A DNA stretch of 64,000 nt, taken from assembly GCA_025602905.1 (NCBI GenBank), contig JAHLKI010000025.1, forward strand, positions 186,001 through 250,000, in the 5' to 3' direction. Of this stretch, positions 35,078 through 45,822 are shown piece by piece. This DNA comes from Phlyctochytrium arcticum (taxonomy: Eukaryota; Chytridiomycota; Chytridiomycetes; Chytridiales; Chytridiaceae). The first letter of the stretch is position 1. Each line of letters opens with the position of its first letter. Below the pieces are notes generated by a model that ran no database searches, was not told the DNA's origin, and saw only the letters and a program-made list of their open reading frames with translations. The position numbers and the translations under genes were made by a program.

Positions 35078-36478
35078 ATGAGTGACGAAGAGTATTCTGA
35101 CTACAACTTTGAAAAAGGCGACTTGGATATTGTTTTCAGCATCCTTGATGGTCATCCCCTTGAACCCCCAACCGACACCGCTTCTTTTGATGACGAAGAT
35201 CCCAAAGAAAGTAAGGCAAAGAAGGAGCCGATCACTGAGCAGCATAGAGCCCTACTTAAGGAAGCGCTTAATGATGCTGACCATCAAACCTCCCTCATTC
35301 TTCCCGAGCATCACCCCAAATTGCGCAGCACTCCAGCTCTCTTTGATTGCCCCATTTTCCATTGGACACCTGAGAATTGTTTCAATAAGTCAATTGTTCC
35401 CTGCGTCCATGGTGACAACTGCATTCCCAAGAGTTTAAGGACAGGAGCTGAACCCATTGTTACTCTCAGGGAAAGACGCTCACGGCAGATTTGCAGACAA
35501 CCACTCCTACAGAGTCCGCATTCTTTATAACTCCTACACTTGCTCCACCACCCAGAGGCGCTTCAACATGGTATCAACAGCGTTTATGAAGAAGATCACC
35601 CCAGCCTTGGCCAACGCGTTCCCTTACTGTCTCACTTTGAAGGCGGGTTTATCGAGGATGTTGTTGGTGGACATTCATCATAACATCGTCGGTCCGAACG
35701 GCCTAAACCATTATCTCCGCACCCTGAAACGCGCGAGAAGCGAAAGATGGTCCTACTTATGCGGCATTTTCAATGCCAGGATGGAAACCCAGTTTTCAAC
35801 AGTTGAACCAAGCCTTTGCCCAACTTCACGCCCACTAGCGGAATACTTGGCGCAGCAGGACGTCTATGAAGGCAAGGGTCTTCTAGACTGCTGGCTGGCA
35901 CTCACTGAAGGTGCCCTGGATGTTGCAGAAGCCACAATGTCGATGTCCAGGGCAAAGAAGTGTATCTCCATAGACGCCACATACAAATATTCCAGCCAGA
36001 TTCGCGTGTACAACCCAGCAACCGGAAAACACAACACCCCCGAGTCAATGAAAGGACTTCAAATAGTCCAAAATGAAATCGGACAAATTCTGCATATCGG
36101 TTTCATTGGCAGTGAAAGCCATGAGCACATAGGACCGACGTTAGACAAAGTTCTTGCAAATGCTGACCAAGAAGGATGGACCCCCACAGGTGAGAAAGAC
36201 TTGATTGGCACCTTTCACATGACTCGTGCTGAGAGCATCTTTAATCAGCGGATCATCCGATAATGCTGATTACCGACAATGTCCATAACGTCCAAGGCCT
36301 GGTCAACCAAAAAAATCCCCATATAGAAGTGAAGCAAGACCCATGGCACCTAATGAACCGGTATGTCGATATGACTTTGGCTAATCATTCGATTGCTAAC
36401 GACGGCTGCATTGTTTTAATAGGATTCTATCTAAGATATCTGACAAGCCTGAACGGGCGCGCGTGGCAGGCACCCTGA
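35078..36478 (+). pseudogene. DDE-type transposase of unassigned superfamily
   Basis: Three open segments in shifting frames: 35078-35530 (acidic N-terminus MSDEEYSDYNFEKGDLD and LFDCPIFHW, CVHGDNC), then 35460-36262, then 36246-36478. Catalytic-looking motifs in order are KKCISIDATYKYSSQIRVY (Asp), GLQIVQNEIGQILHIGFIGSE, MLITDNVHNVQGLVNQKNP (Asp) and EVKQDPWHLMNRYVDMT. The 'SIDxTYK ... ITDNxHN ... xxDxWHxxxR' series occurs in transposon proteins of fungi and animals, but I cannot give its superfamily. The frame changes at about 35475 and 36246 may be indels. The C-terminal end (after 36478) is not recognised. Confidence 0.55.
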
Positions 36479-36866
36479 AGGCCGCACTATACACAGAGTC
36501 AAAAGACCTCAGGGGTCTTCCTGTTTTTTCAATTGAGGTTGTGACGCGAGTGACAGTGGCATAGTCATCAGAGACAGCTCTGTGACGGCTGAACTGGAAA
36601 CCCCGCTGGTTCGCCCGCTCGGTTCTTGGCCCATAGGACCGACGCGGCGGATCAGATCCCGGCTGTCAAACTTCGACAAAAAGTTGAAGTTCAAACTGAC
36701 CGTTTTAAACTCAACCTTACCCGTTCGCACATTCCCACACATACACATACACACATACTACTACCAAATAAATACACGTCGTCTCCACACCACAGCCGGT
36801 TCTATTACAGGTTTGGACGACTTTTATAAACCCCCTCCACAGGCTCACCTTCTCTCCCTTCAAAGA

Positions 36867-39770
36867 ATGGCGGAGTCGGAAGAGAACGACAATTTGGACC
36901 AGAACCAAGATATGGATCTGGACAATAATGAAGAGAGTCAGGGTGGTGGCGGACAGGACGAAGAAGGGAACGAGACCGACCCAGACGAGACGCTTGCCCT
37001 ACCGAACCGACCTCCTCAACCACTGGCCGGGGCATCTGAGGCAGAGCGGCGTGCTTGGGAGCAGCGCTACCTATTGGGTGCTCTCGAGGACCAAACAGTG
37101 GAAACGCAGCAGTTCCGAAGAAAGGGCACCAAGCAGGTCTACGACAACAAACAGAAAGCCTTCATCAATTGGTGCACTAAGGACATGAAGTTTTCGGACG
37201 GTGATACAGTCACAGTGGCGAAAATGACAGCGTACCACCGGGATGTCCTTGTGCCAATGGGTGAGAAGCGCAAAGGTGGGATTCCTTACTCTCATGAAAC
37301 AATTGGGAACCACATCAAGGCCATCACCGATCTTTATTGTAAACAAAAAAATACAGCCAAAAACAAGTAAGCAGGAGGATGATGTTACCCTTGCATGTCC
37401 CATGTCAGATCACTTTCCTCACATACTTTACCACCATTTTCCTAGCCATCCCCATCCCCGAAAGTCCTGTACCACTATGAGGAACCTTCTCGCAAATGTC
37501 AAAAAGAAGAGGAAGGCGACCAGACGCAAGAAATTGGTCGATCACGCAATCAATTCCCTCATTGATACGTATGATGAGAAGGACAAAATCAATCTTGCGC
37601 ATTACTTCTTGGTCAATGGCGCCCGTTATCCAGGCCTGGGATGGCGAAACAGAAGCGCAATGCTCTGGCAACATAGTACAGTCAGCAGGTCTGAAAACCT
37701 TTTAAATCTTCAGTTCGCTGACTTCTGGGTTCGCCTTCAACCTGGTGAAGGACCGACCGAGTGTTGGGTCTTAGGCACGACCTGTGACGAGTCAAAGACC
37801 AACCACGGGGAGCGCCATGAGTATAAAGCTGTAATGCGGCACAAGGATGTGCGATAATGTGCATTTGGAGGAGTGAGCTTGAACCTGTTTTACCTCTGGC
37901 ACATCGAAAAAGCAGACCCGCCCGATACCACCCAAAGAGCTGAATGGCACGGTATGTATTACTACCGGGCCCGCACCACAAAGTTCGATGAGCATGGAAA
38001 TGGTATGTGTTGCGCGTAATGTACATGCCAAAGGCTATGATGACCAACCAACATTCCCTGCTTAGAAAAACCAGTCAATCCGCAGAATTGGGCCGATGCC
38101 GTAAAGTACGATTATAACCTACGTATGATTGTAATTTTGCTTTCTCATGGCCACTCACTGTCGTTTACAGAGCTGGGATCACAGCATGCGACATCCCTTC
38201 CACCAAAATCACACATATATTTAGGCATGCCAGCGCCAAAGAAGTCGAGCGTGGAGGAGGAGACTCCGACCAATTGAGCAGACTTGCGGGATGGCAGTTC
38301 AACGCCAAAAATACCTGCTACACCACTGACTTACCCATGAACACCATACAAATTCTGGGAGGGTGGAAGAAAGGCAAGGGATACAGAGAACAAAGTCCAC
38401 TCATGACACTGATTCAGCTTGTAGAGGGCGGAAGCTACTGGTTGCCGCGGGCAGCCATCGATCCCCCGGCAGAGCTGGTCGCCAAGATTTTCCCATTCGT
38501 CAAAGCGCAGCTGGAAAAAATTCGCATCAGAGTTTGTGCTGGCGGTGACCGAGAGGTTGCATCTGTCCATTTCCTTGAAGCGTTACAGGTCTGTGTTATG
38601 TAAAGGTCACGTATCGGTTTCTCTCGTTTCAATGGGTTAACGCGTCCTTTCGGCATCTTTTCTTCAGGTGATGAGACCGTATATTTTACAAGATGCCGTC
38701 TTCCTCCGGGAGATCTATCCTGGGAATGCTATGTGGCGCCATAGTATTTTCCAGTCTGCTGCTTTTGATAACTTTGCCGAAAGACTCAAGCAGGCCGCAT
38801 CCACAGCAGTTGATCCCCGCGTGACGACCTTGCAACAAGTGGTACCGGAACTAGTTAATATTGTCGCATCTGGGCACGCGTCCATCAACACTAACCTTGC
38901 CGTTACGAGCAATGAAACCAACTCCAAAATTGACAAGCTGCAAGACTCTCTTGATCGTTCCATTGAACAGCAGAACCAAATCCTGGCTGGTCAACGTCGG
39001 ATGGAAGAGAGCCACAATGCCCTTATTCGCGATCTCATGCAGATGCAGATTAGTCAGGTCTGGTTATGCCTGTTGCTGTTTTCTTGTAATCACAAGTTTG
39101 ACTAGTTTACCCTAGGCCCGAATGGAAACCACCACTGCCGATAGTTCTCGCGGTAATTCATTCGTTGGATCCTTCATGGCAGCGGCACGCACACCAGAGG
39201 GACAACGTGTCATTTCACATTTGACTGGTCCGGTAGCAGGTATACTATATCAGCATTTGTCCTCTCCATTCGACATGGCGCTGCAGAGTCACAAGTTTGC
39301 CGAAACTAATTCAAAAAATAGGCTCATGCAATTCCCATGCCGCCGCTGCCCGCAACAATGCATCCTCTACAACGGCATCAGCATCAACAGGAACAGCAGC
39401 ATCCGCGGCACCAGCCAACCGTCCCATCCCCCATTATTAAATGGAACGCTCGTTGCGAACCGTGAAAGACGCATGGCTCGAGTATGCCGAAGGGATCGAG
39501 AGGTCCAATGGCGGAGTCTCCATCCGTCATATGGACGAGACGTATGGTTCTGCGTGGAGGGGCTCGGGGGGCCAACGGCAATGGTACTCTCGCCGAAACC
39601 GGTTGTGGAAGGCCATAAAGGCCAGGGCTACCGCCTTGAACCTGACCGAACTCGAGGTTACTGTCATGATGGACCACGAAAGAGCTTTTGATTGGACTGA
39701 ACATCGCAAGCCTGCTATCTCATTGGCCATTTATCAGGATTGCACCCTGAAAGAAACGTCTGCCAAATGA
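36867..39770 (+). pseudogene. Crypton: tyrosine recombinase with GCR1_C-like tail, five introns
   Basis: Start at ATG 36867 (acidic). Introns fitted by frame and GT-AG: 37367-37445, 38003-38065, 38123-38172, 38589-38667, 39058-39115. The N-terminal DNA-binding part has KGTKQVYDNKQKAFINWC. The recombinase part has SRSENLLNLQFADFW (first Arg), RHKDVR, FYLWHIEKADPPD, ITHIFRHASAKEVE (HxxR box), LSRLAGW and KNTCYTTDLP (candidate nucleophile Tyr). It continues with GGWKKGKGYREQ, SYWLPRAAIDPPAEL and LQDAVFLREIYPGNAMW. Exon 6 ends in MERSLRTVKDAWLEYAEG...YSRRNRLWKAI, the GCR1_C pattern. In-frame TAA at 37855 and 39438 and one frame change in exon 6 (before 39438) disable it. This architecture is known from fungal Cryptons. 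Confidence 0.82.
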
Positions 39771-39774
39771 CGGT

Positions 39775-40490
39775 ATGTAGCCCTGGACTATATTGCGCTA
39801 CGTGTGGGACCTAATCTGCAACTCTTTTAGTCGTAATTTGTTTCATCAGCTTGTTGCCTTGCCTTTGTCCATCTTTGAATTTCTCGTGCGGTTTGCCTTT
39901 TCAGTTGTTAGTTTTCGTTGATTAGCTTTCAGCTTTTAGGCAGTTCATCTCTAGTGTTTTCTCTCTTTCTCTGTTCTCATTCTCATTCCCTTCCCCATCA
40001 GTTTACCTTTTCATCTATCATTTTTGTTTCTCTTTTCTTTGTTGTTTCTTTTCCCCTTGTTTCTTTTGTTCTACTTTTTTTTCAATTGTGTCAGAGTGTT
40101 GTTTCAGTCATTCAGTTCCAGGAGTCGATGAGTGTATAATGTGTATGTGTGCGGAATGTCAAGATGTTCTTCTGGAAGTTCTGGCCATTGCGTGAATTCT
40201 GATCTTGAAATGTTGAACGCGATTTCGGAGTTGAGGCCGATCCGCGAGTCTGGATATAGCAGCGCTCAACCCTGTAAAAACCTCAGTAACAAGACTCAAC
40301 CCAGAAAAACCCGAGGTTCTTTCAGGGTTGAGCCCACTGCTCTAGTTGAAATCGAGGTTTTTTTGGTGCTGAGCGCGTGGCGCAGTGTCACTGGGAGTGA
40401 CAGCGCAGTCTGTCACTCGCCAAAAATCTGTCACGCTAAACAGAAAGACCTCAGACCACCCGAAGAAGCAGCTGTTGCTTTCGAGACAGC
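39775..40490. other. Non-coding, pyrimidine-rich, with a perfect 9-bp hairpin
   Basis: 39,900-40,100 is strongly T/C-rich on the plus strand. GAGTGACAG (40395-40403) and CTGTCACTC (40410-40418) form a perfect stem with a 6-nt loop, followed by a further CTGTCACG. No gene upstream of 40491 is supported. It may hold promoter or element-end sequence. Confidence 0.5.
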
Positions 40491-41536
40491 ATGCCGAAGT
40501 GTGGACCGCAACAACAGTATTACTGTAGTGCGGCCTCTGTGGAGAAGTGGAACGCCACGGTGGAGGCAAATGCCCAGCTGATTCGGGATGGCTGCCTGTA
40601 CATGAATGGCTCCAACACCTATGAAGAACACAACGAGAAGGTTGAACTCCTCCATACCAGTGGAGTAGAAAGCACCTACGCCCTGCTCAAGAAGCTCAGC
40701 AACCGCCAGATGGGTCCTGAGCTAGCTCTCAGGCTTTTAAGTTTTTTCGTAATCAAGGTAGGCGCTTCAATTCAGTTTAAGGTATTGCGTGTCGATTTCT
40801 TACCACCTATTTCAAGCACAACTACGACTGCGGAATCAAATTTGGCCAAATCCCATCCATCCACAATTTCAATATTCTCACTCTCCTGCGGCACACATTG
40901 GTGACGCGTGAGTACATCCCAGATTTTCCGGATACGACAGAGTATGCCTTGCAAATCATCCATCGCTTAAAGCAAGGCATGGGACTAAAAAATCTCCAAC
41001 CCACTGCCATCCTGCAGCCAAAAGTGTCATATTGGAAAGTATTTTTTCGATTCAACGAGGAGGGTTTACCGAAGGACCCTATCGGACCCTCGGATCTCCA
41101 GCAGCTGTCGCTCAAGGGTATGAAAAAGAAGGAACTTAGAGCTGGCCCGTTAAAGCGATTGCTCATGGCTGCCTCACCTGCTGTTCTCCACCCAGGCAGA
41201 AGGCTCACGTCCGCCGAATTTCTCAACTGTTTGGGTATGAACTTCCTAGATGTGTCGCGTAGCACATTCAGCAAGGATGAGTATATCTTGCTGTGCAAAG
41301 TCTTGACGCAGATGGAAGGGATCGCTTGGAAGGCCAATGTCAAAGACCAGTACTGCCCGCTTGCAGCCATGCTCTTGTACAACGCAGCCGTCACGCAATT
41401 CCAAGACATGGTGAAGGACGTCAAGGATCATGGGCGTATACTGGGGTTCAAATCGTTTTCTGCAATCAAACAACGCGTCAAGGCGTACATGGCTCTCATT
41501 GACTCCAGCATCTTTGTGGACCAAACACCATTTTAG
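40491..41536 (+). CDS. Intact two-exon hypothetical protein (328 aa)
   Basis: Exon 1 40491-40757 (89 codons), a 59-bp GTAGGC...TTTCAAG intron at 40758-40816, exon 2 40817-41536. The frame is kept exactly across the junction (FFVIK | HNYDCGIKFGQ). No in-frame stop, in contrast to nearly all its neighbours. The N-terminus is Cys/Gln-rich (MPKCGPQQQYYCS). The body is mixed helical with LKKLSNRQMGPELALRLL, YALQIIHRLKQGMGLKNL, LKGMKKKELRAGPLKRLLMAA and LYNAAVTQFQDMVKDVKD. No domain, signal peptide or membrane segment is seen. It lies between the Crypton and Helitron-2 and could be a host gene, a captured gene or part of an unrecognised element. Confidence 0.55.
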
Positions 41537-41616
41537 GCAGCATTGGAGGATGGGCTTACGGCCGCAGAGGTCACAGTTAGGGTGGTTGTCGACAGATTTT
41601 TCGGAACTGGCGCGGG

Positions 41617-41652
41617 GGCGCGCCATGTCTAATTGGCGCAACATGGCGCGCC
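41617..41652. repeat. GC-rich 11-bp inverted repeat
   Basis: GGCGCGCCATG (41617-41627) and CATGGCGCGCC (41642-41652), 14-nt loop. The same TGGCGCGCCA palindrome recurs twice at about 48,778-48,815. On the plus strand a GGCGC/GCGCC stem (41610-41624) is followed by ATGT and CTAAT, which resembles a Helitron 3' end. Confidence 0.6.
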
Positions 41653-41706
41653 ATGCGCAGCAGTACTTATTAGATAGCCCGCAGAGTTGATTTTTTGTAG
41701 TCTTCA

Positions 41707-41739
41707 CTAGCGGTTGGCGCGCCTCGCTTCGCAGCGCGC
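41707..41739 (-). other. Helitron-2 3' terminus (hairpin plus CTAG)
   Basis: Read on the minus strand: a GCGCGC stem (41739-41734), an 11-nt loop, GCGCGC (41722-41717), six bases, then CTAG (41710-41707) followed by T. A GC hairpin a few bases before CTRR, with T after it, is the standard Helitron 3' end. It lies about 350 bp beyond the RepHel stop on the correct strand. Confidence 0.7.
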
Positions 41740-42060
41740 ATCGACATTATGTGTGAGAACGATGGCGAACGCACATAGTACATATAGATGTTCCACATAT
41801 ATGCATCACGATATTCATCCTTTATGTTATTTTGCGAGTAGATCTCTTTGATTTGGTCATTGCATTTCCCTCAACTTTAAGATGGAAGTTATTATCATCT
41901 TAGCCATACCCACACATTGTGTTGTATAGTAACAGGGGGACGTTGAATGCATGAACCCCAAACATGCAGGATATTAAGTTTTGGAACTATAAAGCTTCAT
42001 GTGCTGAGAATTGCCAACATGGTAACTTCAAGTAAGAATCGCCAACATTTAAGGAAGAAC

Positions 42061-45000
42061 TCAGATGATTTCGGAAAAGACCACATTTTGGACTCCATCG
42101 CCCGCATTTTCCGATCCAGTCACAACTTTAATTTGGTCTGGGTGACAACCTCGCGAAAGAGCCACATACAGCTGACCATGGGTGAAGACCTGAGTGCCCA
42201 AATATACGCCAACATGGTTGAAAGACTGTCCCTGGGACTTGTTGATGGTCATGGCAAATGCGCCAGTGACCGGGAACTGTCGCCGATACAAAGTAAACGG
42301 CATCCGTGAATCACTGCACCGATGTGTGATTCGCGGGATAAGAACCACATTGCCAGTGAAGGGCCCTTCAATGATTTGGCAGCGTAGAAGCCGTTGCAAT
42401 ACCACCTCAAGTAGTCGCAAGCGAGTTCCGTTTGACAAACCATGCGAAGGGTTGAGGTTCCTGAGGAGCATGACAAACTGGCCAGGTTTGAGCTCAAGCT
42501 TGTGGGGAGGAAGTCCCGAAAGCGGCAGAGTATTGAGGAACTCTACAGGATACTCGCGGAAGTCACCAGGCAGACGTTGTACCACCCTACGATTGATCAT
42601 CTGAGCGTCGTCATTCTTGACAGCGAGGATCACACGATCTTCAAAGTCAGCGCCGTCCGCAAAGATGTCATCGATCAAACCATCCAGGTTGTTCCCTGTA
42701 GCAACCATGGATTCCTCAATGTTCACACGCGCACCGTTTCTGCCCTCACCAACATCAAGTAGAAACTGCTGGAAGTCTGGCCGTGACTGCAGACGCATAT
42801 TGATGGTCAAATTCATCGTTGTAACGTGACGCCAAAGGGGTGACTTTTTGAAACAGCGCCCAACTGTTGCCGACCGACCACCTTGTAGAACAACTGGCAA
42901 AATTTTCCTGAAGTCACCTCCAAAGAGCATCACTTTGCCACCAAATGGCTTGTTGACATCAAGTGCATCCCGAATAGTACGGTCAACCGTTTCAATCGCA
43001 TATCGAGAAGCCATGGGTGCCTCGTCCCAGATGATCAAGTCAACCTCCCGAAGGGTGTTGGCAATTGCAGATCGAGGGCCGAAGTGACATGTACTTGTCT
43101 CATTAAGCTCCAACGGAATAGCGAGAGTTGAATGTGCCGTTCTTCCATCATGAAGAAGACACGCAGCAATACCACTGCTGGCCATTGCCAAACACCGGAA
43201 GCCCTCTGAACGCATCGCGCGCAACAGCGTATTGTAGACGTATGTCTTGCCGGTCCCGCCGGGCCCATCCAAGAAGAAGACTCGCTCCTGAGAGGTTGCA
43301 CCTTGACGGACAGAGTCCGCCACCCTCTCGAATACCGATCTCTGATCGACATTCAAAGTGTCAATGAGCTGAGCGATATCGGTGTCTTGGTCGTTTTGGT
43401 TTAAATCTTCTTGAGCCCCATTGTTGTTCGGATCGAACCCTTCGGAGTAGAACTCTTCTAGGTTAATCCAAGTCGACATGCGCATATTGAACGGCTCCAA
43501 AAGCCGGTCCAAGTCTGCAATGACGCGGAATTGCCGTTGACCTTCCGACATGTCCCTCTGATCCTCGGCCATTGCTTCATAATGCTTATGAAACAGCCTT
43601 GCAACGTCGGCTGGTTCACTGAAGGCCACCATAGTGGCAAACAGCTTGCGGATCTGTGATGGCAGGGAGGACACAGTTGCTTCCTCCAGACACGTATCAT
43701 ACTCAGTGTCATCCTCAAGGAGCCTTCGTGCAATCGCTGCCTCTTTGAACGGTTCATACAAAACGCCGTCGTGCGTTCGAAGATCCTCATATGAGGTAGG
43801 CCCCCGTACATGACTCAACAGCATACGCAAGTGAAAACGGTCGCTCCCAGGAGGAGCCATGGTCATGCGAGCCACGACCTTCCATGCCCTCTTGCGACGT
43901 GTCCAAGTTTTTGGACCTTGGTTCCACCGATAGTGCTCGGGGAACTCACAATAAGTAAGACCTTCACCCGCTTGCTGCTGGAGCTCTTGGTTTGTACGGA
44001 AGAATTCGGTGAGCATAGTGCGCTCATTGTTCTCTACGGCAGCTTCAGGGGCAGCCCCATCAAACGTGACATACTGCTGACCAGGCAGATGCACTGGAAG
44101 CCGAACGATATTGTTGCTAATACTGTTCATTTCAAAGCTGAGCAAGCGCCAGCAGGCTTCCTGGGCGGAAATGTATCGCCCTTCTAGATATTGACTGATT
44201 TCTTCAATATCTTCACCCGCCTCGAGGACAGCTCGGTCCTGTCCTTTGTAAATGTACTTGTGTAAGTACTTTACTGAGCTCACCGAGTTGCAGATTTCAA
44301 CGTTGATATGGCAGTCATACTTCCCGGTTAAGTACGGGTTGTATGGAACGATCCACTCATTGCCAAGCTCCACGACTGTACCTCGCACACGTTTTTGGAT
44401 TCGAGGACCACCACCTCATCGCAGGTACGGAATCAAGCCATTGTCAGAGACAGTCGTACTTTCAGCGAGAGCCTTTGGGAACTTTTTGGTGCATGCACCG
44501 TCGGCCATGCAGACATTTTGCGGATTGTTGCGTCCGCATGGACCGTGCACCATGTGTGACTTAACGGAGGCGTACTGTACAGTCGGGGCTGAGTTTCCGG
44601 ATCTGGGATCTCTGCACATACCATGCTGTCATACTGCTCCTCGGTCGGCTTTGATTCCAACCAAACCAAAAGGTGTGTGTGAGGAAGGCCACGCTTTTGG
44701 AACTCAACGGTGTAACAATAAGCCTGCACCTTGCCAAAGACACTCTTTTTCACAATGTCGTCCAACATGTTTTGGAACTTCATGTGAAAGACGCGAACAA
44801 CAATGTCGGGACGGTCCTGTGCCTTCTGGTGAGGAAGCAACAGGCGGGTGATTTCGGGCCACTTCGGGTTGCAGGTACTCTGAGCCATTTCTCCCGCTGC
44901 AACAAACTGTTGAACCAAGGCGTTCTCAGTCTGCATCGCGTCGTGGATAGTTGCCACCGCCATAGGCCGGAGGTCGGAGAAAATCTCCAAATGTCGAGAG

Positions 45001-45440
45001 CTTTGAGCCTCCGCGTCCAAAAAGTAAATTTGAGAAAACTTGGGCAGTTCCCCGTCTTCGCCCTCCAATCCATCCCCAATCCGGTGATACAGCTCACCGT
45101 TGACCCGGAAAGTGTAGATGCCATCCCGGTCGCTCGCCAAGTTCAAGTCAAGATTGCTGGACATGCTGGTAAACGCAAAGGCTTGGTTGTATTTTCGGAT
45201 GTGCGCGAGGAACTCTTTAGAGTCGTTCGTGGCTCCTGAAAACAACGGCTGTAAAGCTGCATGTGGAGAAACATGGCCTACATCATCACCTTTGGTTTTG
45301 CCGTTATGGCAGCAGATTGAAGCCTTCTCGGCCTTCCACCTGAATGCGCCGCAGCTTCTGCACTCGCAATTCATATCGCCCGCATCAAACAGAGTTGCAC
45401 TGTCCCGAAACTGCTCAATAGAGCAAATCGCAACAGCCAT
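42061..45440 (-). pseudogene. Helitron-2 Rep/helicase, internally deleted
   Basis: I start it at ATG 45440 (MAVAICSIEQF), about 80 bp after a TATA box, although the frame is open further upstream through non-coding repeat. It has the N-terminal Cys region CECRSCGAFRW, then FLAHIRKYNQAFAFTSM. Near 44885 the frame jumps in phase from FVAAGEMAQ to STCNPKWPEI, so roughly 200 residues of the Rep N-terminal region are missing. The HUH motif GLPHTHLLVWL and the tyrosine motif KYLHKYIYKG remain. A frameshift lies near 44575 and an in-frame TGA at about 44403 (Arg if CGA). The 775-codon helicase half is intact: GPGGTGKTYVY, DLIIWDEAPMAS, GGDFRKILPVV, NMRL, INKSQGQSF and QLYVALSRG. Confidence 0.93.
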
Positions 45441-45516
45441 AGTAAAGGTCTTTGTGTGTGTGTATTGTTTTGTGATAATTTTGTGATAAAGAGTAGGGGA
45501 GCGGAGGGAGCTCTGC

Positions 45517-45555
45517 CTTATATACCGCGTGTCCGAAGGCTGGCCCTGTCCGGAC
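45517..45555 (-). promoter_or_regulatory. TATA box and GTCCG inverted motif upstream of Helitron-2
   Basis: On the minus strand GTCCGGAC...TTCGGAC (45555-45531) is followed by TATATAAGG (45525-45517), about 80 bp before the ATG at 45440. The paired GTCCGAA/TTCGGAC arrangement parallels the one before Helitron-1. Confidence 0.45.
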
Positions 45556-45618
45556 ATTAATTGATTACGGCAGCCAGCCAAGCCACCTGATGAGTCATGT
45601 TGCGACCAACATTTTTTA

Positions 45619-45678
45619 GTAGTAACGGTCAGCGCGTCCGGTGCGGGGCTAGTGAGCCCGAGTTCGATACCACTCCAC
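45619..45678 (+). repeat. tRNA-like fragment
   Basis: GGTCAGCGCGTCCGG resembles an A-box/D-arm and GAGTTCGATACC resembles the B-box. AGTAGT and ACCACT, followed by CCA, could be a weak acceptor stem. The T-stem does not pair properly, so this is more likely a tRNA-derived SINE piece or a chance match than a tRNA gene. Confidence 0.22.
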
Positions 45679-45822
45679 AGAGTGTTTTTTTTTGTTTTTT
45701 GGTGACTTTTGTGCCAAAGACATTTTTGCAAAGAACAAACAAACACTCAAGACAGACTCAAGAAATAAACATTTAATCAATAAAACTAGCTACTTTTCAG
45801 CTATCTGAATAAATCTAATGCT

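Noticed and set aside
45619..45678. Functional tRNA gene
   Set aside because: A- and B-box-like strings are present, but the T-stem does not pair and no anticodon arm can be drawn; kept only as a tRNA-like fragment.
45440..45746. Helitron-2 start at 45746
   Set aside because: The extra 102 codons run through a TATA box and a tRNA-like fragment; ATG 45440 begins the conserved protein.
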